NCBI GenBank assembly: GCA_002361235.1
Contig: DESI01000048.1
Coordinates: forward strand, 1-50,422
Source of the DNA: Porphyromonadaceae bacterium UBA3318
GTDB lineage: Bacteria > Bacteroidota > Bacteroidia > Bacteroidales > Muribaculaceae
Direction: 5' to 3'
Length of the DNA stretch: 50,422 nucleotides
A model generated the notes under the pieces. That model had not been told where the DNA came from, made no database searches, and saw nothing but the letters and a program-made list of their open reading frames with translations. Position 1 is the stretch's first letter. Every line of letters begins with the position of its first letter. Below are positions 7,816 through 14,321 of the stretch, one piece after another. The position numbers were made by a program, and so were the translations under genes.

Positions 7816-10800
7816 CGTGTGGTGGGATATTTGGCCATTATGGCTACTTGCGGACGGTCTACGGTGTAATCCTGTTCGGGGTGCACGCCGAGAATGTATT
7901 TGTTCCAGCGCGCTCCGCCGGCCCAGTAGGTGCCTTCCACGCCGTTGCGGGCGAGGTAGTCCAGGAACAGGTCGAGGCATTCCAGCCAGCGGGGATCGTC
8001 GGCCGGCACTCCGTACTCGCCGAACATTCCTCGTTTGCCGTATTTCTTAAGCCAGTCGACGAAAGGACGGGCATGGTCGATGCCTATGGTTGGGTAAGCG
8101 CCTTCCTCGTCGTAACCCTTGCGGTAGATACCCGAGGCATCGCGGTCGAAATAGCAGTGGGCCTCGTATATCAGGTTGTCCGACGGGTCGCGCAGCGATT
8201 CAAGACCTTGGTTTATATCGGGCCAGCGTTCGGCAGAACTCCATGTGTTTCCGGCCACCACTATGGCCGTGCGGCGGTCGACGGCGCGGATGGAATCGAT
8301 GGCGGTCTGCGCTATATCCACCCAGGGGCAGTCGGGAAGCATGTCGTGGGGCTCGTTGCAGAGTCCGTAGCCGTAAATGGCCGGCTCGTCGCGCAACTCG
8401 CGGGCTATGGCAGCCCATGCTCCGGCGAAATGCGACGGCTGGAGTGTGTCGCCGATTACGCGGTTGCGTCCCATGTAATTGCGTCGGCCGTAATTGTGCA
8501 TGTCCAACAGTATCTTCATGCCGCGGGCATCGGCTTCGCGGAGAAGATAACGGATATACTCGAGTTCATCGGTGCTGAGAGGCCCTCCCACTTCCCGCTG
8601 CAGGCGCTCCCACTTGAAGGGGAGACGTATCAGTCTCATGCCCTTGGACGCCCAGTAGTCCAGCTCGCGTGTGGTGGGATAATGGTAATCGACATTGAAG
8701 CGGCCTGCGCCGTCCATTTTCTTATGATAGAATTCCGCACCGGCGAGGTTCACGCCGAAAGGCCTGCGGTCGCAGCGCGAAGCCTGGAATTCAGTCGGAG
8801 CCCATTCACCGGGGTCGGATGTGAGTTCGTATTCGATTACGGCGCCCTGCGCGATTTCGTCATGACGGATCCATGAGCGGTTCAGGCGCTTTCCGTTCAG
8901 CGTGACCGATGCGATATACCGTGCGTCGGGTGTGCGTCGACGGGCCGTGACCTGAATCTTCTTGCCGTTCTCCATGGTCAGGCTGACGCGCCCGAACGCC
9001 GGAGGCAGCAGGTAATAGAAATCCTGTCCCGCATTGGGAAACAGGCCTATCGACGTGAATACATACCATGAACCCATCGCTCCGCTGTCCTCGTTGTCGG
9101 GGTAGCCGTTTTCGATCGAGAAACTGCGGTGTCTGATGGCGTCTATATAGTCGGCCGTGAGGTCGGGGCGGTCGCAGTGGCTGAAAACGAAGGGTGCCAG
9201 AAATCCCGGCTCGTTCGATATGTCTACCAGCCGGTGGTCGAAACCGTAGCGCAGACGCCGTATCATCTCCTCCTTGCCGCCGCACAGCTGTATCAGCCTT
9301 TCGATCTGCGCCGGGGTAAACAGGGTATATGTCCACGAGTTGCCTTCGTAGAAATAGTCCACCCACGGGCCGTAGACGTGTGCCGGGTCGATGGCCACAC
9401 GGGTTCCGTCGGCCAGACGAGGGGCGATGAATCCCTTGAATCCGTGACTTTCCAATGTGGGGTCGAACATGTTCTCCCATGCGCGTGAGCGGGCTGACAT
9501 CCGTACGGCCGTGGCGGTGTCGCCCATCAACGAGGCTATGCGCGCCAGGCAATCGTCGTTGTAGGCGTATTCCATCGTGTAGGAACACGACATCATCTTC
9601 CCTTGGCCCGGAATCCAGCCCCTTTCGAGATATTCCGGACAGCGCGCCCCGCTTGCGTTGGCCAGCATTACCCCGTATGCCTTCCGGCGGTCGAATCCCT
9701 TAACGTTCTTGACAATGGCGTCGGCTATGATGTTGTCGACGTCATCGCCACCCTGTTTGTTGTCCCATTCCATCGACGCAGTGTATGTCGGGGTGCATTT
9801 GCCGTCGTGGGCCATACGGTCGATGAAGGAGTTGACGGTTTTAGCCACAAAACTTTCCTCTATCAGTGTCAGCAGCGGATAGGCCGTGCGCCATGTGTCC
9901 CAAACGCAGTAATGGTCGTCGATATGGTCGGTACCCTGCCAGTGCGGGTTGTCGCCCGAACGGTCGCGGGGCATCACCAGCGAATGATACAGTGCGGTGT
10001 AGAACAGGCGTTTCCCTGACTCGTCGCCATCGACTTCGATACGTCCGAGGGCGCGGTTCCATTCAGCCTTGGCCAAAGCCGCCACCCGGTCCACGTCCTT
10101 GTTTTCCAGTTCAAGGTAACGGTATTTCCCCGCGCGGTCAACGCTGCGCAGCGACACGCCGATTCCTACGTTTACCACGGACTTGCTCAAGTCGATGCGC
10201 GCATAGAGTTCCTTATCCCCCTTGTCGATAATCCGGACCTTGCAGTCCGGATCGTCGATGTGCATGGAGAAGTACACCCTGTAAGGCTGCTCGCTACCGA
10301 ATCCGCCGGCATATTCACCCCAGCCCGACAGCACCGATGCGGCAGGGTCCCATTCAAGTGAGCCCCCATGGAACGTGCCGCGGACTATGGGAACTATATG
10401 CTGCGGAATGCTGTGACGCATATCGATCAGAAGCGACCGATTCTTACGTTCGGGATACGTGAACCGATAAGCCACCGCATGGCGCGTGGGCGCCATTTCG
10501 GCGTCGATGCCGTAACGGTCCAGATGCACTTTATAATAATATGGTGTGGCGATCTCGGCGGATTTAGGAGAATCGTGGCCGTTTTCCTTTGCTGAGAAAG
10601 ACCCGGCCTGTGGCGAAAGGAACACCTGTCCGTAGCGCGACCACCCGATTCCGGACACGTGCAGCTGACCGAATCCGCGGATCCGGTCGTGTTCATCATA
10701 TCCGTTCTGTCCGCCAAGGGGAGTCTGCGGCGACGGATTGACCGACCCGTGCGGCAGTTGCGGGCCTATTACGCAGTTGCTGTTGCCCCGCACGCCCATG

Positions 10801-10889
10801 AACATGTCCACCATGTCGGCAGGACAATGCGCGGCAACGTTAACGGCCGACGTAATTGAAAGAATAGCTGCGAGAACTGTTTTTTTCAT
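7812..10889 (-). CDS. GH92 alpha-mannosidase fused to GH5 glycoside hydrolase
   Basis: A 1025-residue two-enzyme fusion with a signal peptide (about 1-19). Residues about 22-705 are GH92: the opening MGVRGNSNCVIGPQLPHG, SNEPGF carrying the expected acid residue, and DNEDSGAMGSWYVF with the expected base residues. The usual NEPSHH is NEPGFL here, so the domain is divergent. After a linker of about 15 residues, GH5 occupies 711-1025, with acid/base Glu846 in CNEP and nucleophile Glu958 in GEYGVP. GH92 enzymes are Ca-dependent exo-alpha-mannosidases; GH5 enzymes mostly cleave beta-glucans or beta-mannans. The GH5 part resembles the GH5 domain at 14322-17177. The two activities would suit removal of an alpha-mannose branch and hydrolysis of the glucan it decorates. 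The start overlaps the GH88 end by 50 bp. Confidence 0.85.
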   Translation of the reverse strand: MKKTVLAAILSITSAVNVAAHCPADMVDMFMGVRGNSNCVIGPQLPHGSVNPSPQTPLGGQNGYDEHDRIRGFGQLHVSGIGWSRYGQVFLSPQAGSFSAKENGHDSPKSAEIATPYYYKVHLDRYGIDAEMAPTRHAVAYRFTYPERKNRSLLIDMRHSIPQHIVPIVRGTFHGGSLEWDPAASVLSGWGEYAGGFGSEQPYRVYFSMHIDDPDCKVRIIDKGDKELYARIDLSKSVVNVGIGVSLRSVDRAGKYRYLELENKDVDRVAALAKAEWNRALGRIEVDGDESGKRLFYTALYHSLVMPRDRSGDNPHWQGTDHIDDHYCVWDTWRTAYPLLTLIEESFVAKTVNSFIDRMAHDGKCTPTYTASMEWDNKQGGDDVDNIIADAIVKNVKGFDRRKAYGVMLANASGARCPEYLERGWIPGQGKMMSCSYTMEYAYNDDCLARIASLMGDTATAVRMSARSRAWENMFDPTLESHGFKGFIAPRLADGTRVAIDPAHVYGPWVDYFYEGNSWTYTLFTPAQIERLIQLCGGKEEMIRRLRYGFDHRLVDISNEPGFLAPFVFSHCDRPDLTADYIDAIRHRSFSIENGYPDNEDSGAMGSWYVFTSIGLFPNAGQDFYYLLPPAFGRVSLTMENGKKIQVTARRRTPDARYIASVTLNGKRLNRSWIRHDEIAQGAVIEYELTSDPGEWAPTEFQASRCDRRPFGVNLAGAEFYHKKMDGAGRFNVDYHYPTTRELDYWASKGMRLIRLPFKWERLQREVGGPLSTDELEYIRYLLREADARGMKILLDMHNYGRRNYMGRNRVIGDTLQPSHFAGAWAAIARELRDEPAIYGYGLCNEPHDMLPDCPWVDIAQTAIDSIRAVDRRTAIVVAGNTWSSAERWPDINQGLESLRDPSDNLIYEAHCYFDRDASGIYRKGYDEEGAYPTIGIDHARPFVDWLKKYGKRGMFGEYGVPADDPRWLECLDLFLDYLARNGVEGTYWAGGARWNKYILGVHPEQDYTVDRPQVAIMAKYPTTR

Positions 10890-12102
10890 TTTTCTCAGTG
10901 GTGAAAAGGTTACGGTAACGTGTCAGAGCCTCGATATAGTAGTAGTCGGCATAATTGATAGACGCGTCTATTTCATAGCCGGCCGGCATGTTGCCGGTGC
11001 TGTGCAGCAGGAACGCGCTGTTATGTTTCCGGCTCTGATAGGAGGCGGACGAAAGGCTGTGCAGCATTTTCTCGGCCGCCTTGATGTATTTTTTCGCGAG
11101 GGTGTCGTTGTCTTCAAGCTGTGCCAGCTCGATAAGTGCTGAAGCCACGATCGCGGCTGAAGACGCGTCACGTTCGGCATTCGGTATGTCCGGGTCGTCG
11201 AAATCCCAGTAGGGCACATAATCGGCCGGCAGGCGCGACAGGTACACGTCGGTGATTTTTTCTACAAAACGGAGAAATTCCTTGTCGAGGGTCTCACGAT
11301 ACATCATTGTGAATCCGTAGATGCCCCAGGCCTGTCCGCGGGCCCAGAAACTGTCGTCGTTAAGACCCTGGTTGGTGCATCCGCGTATGAATTTCCCACT
11401 GACGGTGTCGTACAGGGCCACATGATAGCTTGTATAGTCTGCGCGGAACTGATTCTCCATTGTCCGGCGGGCATGGCTGACGGCGATGTCGCGGAATTCA
11501 GGCGAACCACCGTTGTTGGCGGCGAAGAACAGGAGCTGCAGGTTCATCATGTTGTCCATGATGGTGTTGTGCGGCCAGCCGTTGTCCTTCACGGCGTGGG
11601 GCCATGACAGTATGGTCCCGACTTTCGGGTTGTACAGGGCTGCCAGTTTGGCGGCTCCTTCCAGCAGAATCTTCTTGTATTCGCATCGGCCCGTGTTGGC
11701 GTAGGCGTGACCGAAGCTGCACAGAAGCTGGAATCCGATGTCGTGGTCAGGCATGTGTTTCTTGTCGACCAGCGGACGCTGGCGCTCGGTATAGGCCAGG
11801 GCCTGCAGCTTGTCAGTGAGCTTGTCGGAATTTTCGTAATTGTACCACAGTATGCCGGGCCAGAAACCGCTGGTCCAGTCGTATGGCGTTGTGGTGAGCC
11901 ATTTGTTCTTGTCGATGTCTATACTGCGCGGCAGCGCGCTGTCGTTGGGCAGTTCGGTAAGTGTACGGTCAATCTGTCGACGGCAGTATTCAAGCTGCCG
12001 TTCGGCCCATTTCACCTGTCGCGGCTTAGCCACCGCCGTTCCGGACATGCCCGGAAGGAGTGTCGCGAGGACTACGAACAGTATTGATCTTGGTGATGTC
12101 AT
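10840..12102 (-). CDS. GH88 unsaturated glucuronyl hydrolase
   Basis: A 420-residue GH88 enzyme with a signal peptide (about 1-25). It hydrolyses the 4,5-unsaturated uronic acid left at the non-reducing end by polysaccharide lyases. Catalytic residues of the family can be placed at Asp121 in PDHDIGF and Asp183 in TIMDNMMNL, 62 residues apart, as in characterised enzymes (61 apart in the Bacillus enzyme). The alpha/alpha barrel motifs (YDWTSGFWPGILWY, FWARGQAWGIYGF) are present. It lies directly after the PL8 gene, whose product supplies such ends. The last 25 residues are Ser/Asn-rich and overlap the start of the GH92-GH5 gene. It has its own promoter and paired-repeat site at 12122-12186. 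Confidence 0.92.
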   Translation of the reverse strand: MTSPRSILFVVLATLLPGMSGTAVAKPRQVKWAERQLEYCRRQIDRTLTELPNDSALPRSIDIDKNKWLTTTPYDWTSGFWPGILWYNYENSDKLTDKLQALAYTERQRPLVDKKHMPDHDIGFQLLCSFGHAYANTGRCEYKKILLEGAAKLAALYNPKVGTILSWPHAVKDNGWPHNTIMDNMMNLQLLFFAANNGGSPEFRDIAVSHARRTMENQFRADYTSYHVALYDTVSGKFIRGCTNQGLNDDSFWARGQAWGIYGFTMMYRETLDKEFLRFVEKITDVYLSRLPADYVPYWDFDDPDIPNAERDASSAAIVASALIELAQLEDNDTLAKKYIKAAEKMLHSLSSASYQSRKHNSAFLLHSTGNMPAGYEIDASINYADYYYIEALTRYRNLFTTEKNEKNSSRSYSFNYVGR

Positions 12103-12121
12103 AAACGTTGATTTTTCGACG

Positions 12122-12186
12122 CTAAGTTAGGGAATCGCTTTATGAGGGGATGCTAAAAGATTTCAAACCGATGCAAGGATATTTCA
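12122..12186 (-). promoter_or_regulatory. PUL 1 promoter with paired 16-bp regulator sites (GH88 gene)
   Basis: Minus-strand order: distal unit TGAAATATCCTTGCAT (12171-12186), 5-nt spacer, proximal unit TGAAATCTTTTAGCAT (12150-12165), 20 nt, then TAACTTAG (12122-12129), one mismatch from TAnnTTTG. The units are spaced 21 bp. The distal unit includes the stop codon of the PL8 gene (12184-12186). The leader would be only about 14 nt. Confidence 0.65.
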
Positions 12187-14235
12187 AATTACCGCATCCA
12201 CGCTGCATCCGGCCTTTTCGTTGGTCGGGACAAGCACTTCGCGGTCTCCTCCCGGCGTGGATATCCGCAGCAGATAGTGGCGGCGTGCGGGATCGCTGAC
12301 ACGCAGATGTCCGTCGCGTATCATCATCATGCAGGGCTGCCCGGCACCGAATCGGCCTGCCGGGGTATCGATATATCCCTTTTCATAGAACACGATATAT
12401 ATCAGTGAACCGTCATTGCCGGCCACGGCCTGTACGGACGGAGTGTTGGCCAGTATGCGGAAAGAGTGTCCGGCAGGTTTCTGCGCGCCGGGAACCACGG
12501 CGTATGCGTATGACGCCTGTGCGGGCGCGACGCCATGCGGGATGGCCAGCGAGAATACGTCGGCGTCCATCTGGTCGTCGGCATATTCCACGTTCGCCAC
12601 ACAATTGTTCCATGCTCCGTGTCGGTGCGTCACGGAGCCGTATGCCTCTCCGTCGATTATGTGGTAGCCTGATCCGGCATGGAAGTACCAGTCGCCGCGG
12701 CGGCTCATGGTCGCATCGGGCGAAAGACACTGCTCCACGGTAGTGACTATGCTGTCGGGAGAGGTGGAGCTGATTCCGCTGCCCATGCACAGATATTCAT
12801 GGTCGAAGAAGAACCATGCCTTGCGTGCGCGCAGATCGGAACGCGGGCTGATGAAGTCGAAGGCCACGGCGCCGTAAAGCGAATCTGTCACTGCCCCGGC
12901 GAAGCGGGTGGGGTTGTCAAGTATATGTACCGAACCCCATGCCTCCAGCGGCTCGTATGGAATCATCGGAGTTGTCGCTCCGGGAATCATCCGGAAATCC
13001 ATCACCGGCGCCATGTCGGCGTATTCACGGCCCGTGACTGAAAGCATGCAGGCGCCGTCTCCCCGGAAATGATTGCGTATGCCCTCGCTGTTGTGGGCGG
13101 CTTCGGAATTGGCGTTGCGCTCGGAATGAATACGGACGGAGGTCTGGAACTCCGGTCGTGAAAACACGAAATAGTCCGATTGCCAGAAGTGATGTGCGTA
13201 TGAAGCTTGGTGTGTCGCCTTGCCGGCCTGTACGTCGGCGAAATGGCGCAATTCGCCGCTGCGGTATCCGTCGGACACCGACAGCAGCTTCTCGGCAAGC
13301 CGCGGCGTGATGACACCCTCGCCGGGGCGTGCTATCTCACGGTTCATTATAGATGGCTCGGCATACCGTCCCGCTACCAGATGGCGGCATACGGCGTCGA
13401 GATAATAGTCGATTACGAAATTGACGCCCGTGCTGTCGAACCGACACTCGGTGTCGCGCAGCAACGCGGCCCAGTATGAAAAGAATTCGGGGAGCTCCAT
13501 GCCGTAGGTGAGCGTTGAATTCACGCGGTCGCCCCGGTGGTGGAAAGTCATATCGGCCTGGACGCCTCGTCCGGCCGGCATATACGTGTTGCGCACAGCC
13601 GGACCACCGGTGGCGTCGTACATGATTTCTTCGAGCGGAGCGATGCGCGCCTCGTTCTCGATTTTCCTGAATATTGATGCGGCGTCCTTATAGTCGCGGC
13701 GCCAGACGAGTACTTTTGCATGGTTGCCCAGGACCTGGATGCGGTCGCCTCCCGGACGTGCAGGGAAATCCTCGGAATCTATGGTCGACAGGGATCGGTC
13801 TACCGAGTCGCGCAGGGCGGAGGGAAGGTCATTGTCAAGAATATAGGCCAGGGCCAGCATACGGCGCGGCACGCCTATTTTGCCGTACCACCAGTTGCTG
13901 TTGCGGTAGCCGGCACCGAACCAATGGCTCAGACCGTTGACGACGGCCCGATACGTCTTTTTGTCCTTCTTTGTGCCTTGTTCGTAGGCAAGCGCCATGT
14001 CTACAAGGCGGTCCAGATGCTTTTCAAGCTGCCAGAGGGAGCGGGAACCATCGGAATAGTCTATGTCCGGCCAGCGGCCGTCGCGCCCTATCGCGGAGAC
14101 CCATCCCGGAGTCTGAGCCGACGGTGGAACGGACAGGTATTCGGTACGTATGGCGTCGCGCACGCCGTCCAGGGTCGCTCCGGCAGCATGAATGACTGCA
14201 AAGGTTGTGATTATTGACAGAATCAGACGTCTCAT
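12184..14235 (-). CDS. Polysaccharide lyase family 8 (xanthan/hyaluronate/chondroitin lyase type)
   Basis: A 683-residue exported lyase with a signal peptide (about 1-20). PL8 landmarks are visible in order: NWW at 114-116, the likely catalytic Asn171 in LGNHAKV, the His232/His233 to Tyr244 stretch (HHRGDRVNSTLTYG), and the RIHSERNANSEAAHNSEG segment of the central beta domain. These correspond to the Asn-His-Tyr-Arg-Glu set of the family. The His-Tyr spacing is about two residues longer than in chondroitin AC lyase. PL8 includes hyaluronate, chondroitin and xanthan lyases. No sulfatase is present nearby, and GH5 and GH92 enzymes surround it, which favours a xanthan-like substrate. The start at 14235 (MRRLIL) is chosen for the signal peptide and the AGGAA upstream. 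Confidence 0.85.
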   Translation of the reverse strand: MRRLILSIITTFAVIHAAGATLDGVRDAIRTEYLSVPPSAQTPGWVSAIGRDGRWPDIDYSDGSRSLWQLEKHLDRLVDMALAYEQGTKKDKKTYRAVVNGLSHWFGAGYRNSNWWYGKIGVPRRMLALAYILDNDLPSALRDSVDRSLSTIDSEDFPARPGGDRIQVLGNHAKVLVWRRDYKDAASIFRKIENEARIAPLEEIMYDATGGPAVRNTYMPAGRGVQADMTFHHRGDRVNSTLTYGMELPEFFSYWAALLRDTECRFDSTGVNFVIDYYLDAVCRHLVAGRYAEPSIMNREIARPGEGVITPRLAEKLLSVSDGYRSGELRHFADVQAGKATHQASYAHHFWQSDYFVFSRPEFQTSVRIHSERNANSEAAHNSEGIRNHFRGDGACMLSVTGREYADMAPVMDFRMIPGATTPMIPYEPLEAWGSVHILDNPTRFAGAVTDSLYGAVAFDFISPRSDLRARKAWFFFDHEYLCMGSGISSTSPDSIVTTVEQCLSPDATMSRRGDWYFHAGSGYHIIDGEAYGSVTHRHGAWNNCVANVEYADDQMDADVFSLAIPHGVAPAQASYAYAVVPGAQKPAGHSFRILANTPSVQAVAGNDGSLIYIVFYEKGYIDTPAGRFGAGQPCMMMIRDGHLRVSDPARRHYLLRISTPGGDREVLVPTNEKAGCSVDAVI

Positions 14236-14258
14236 CGTGTTTCCTGATTGGAGAGGGG

Positions 14259-14300
14259 AAACCATATCAGACCGGATGATGTGTCGGCCTGACATGGTTT
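14259..14300 (-). other. Intercistronic hairpin between GH5 and PL8 genes
   Basis: Arms 14259-14274 and 14285-14300 enclose a 10-nt loop. On the minus-strand RNA all 16 positions pair, two of them as G-U; on the plus strand those two are A-C mismatches, so the structure belongs to the operon transcript. No T-run follows, so it is more likely an RNA stabiliser or attenuator than a strong terminator. Confidence 0.6.
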
Positions 14301-14321
14301 CGCATATAGAAGGATTATTGA

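Noticed and set aside
7816..7980. N-terminal extension of the FAD oxidoreductase by 55 codons
   Set aside because: The extension is Arg/Pro-rich, lies in the GH92-GH5 coding end, and a good signal peptide starts at 7815.
12184..14235. PL8 and GH88 as a glycosaminoglycan locus
   Set aside because: No sulfatase, no hexosaminidase and no typical glycosaminoglycan companion genes are present, while GH5 and GH92 enzymes are; kept only as an alternative.
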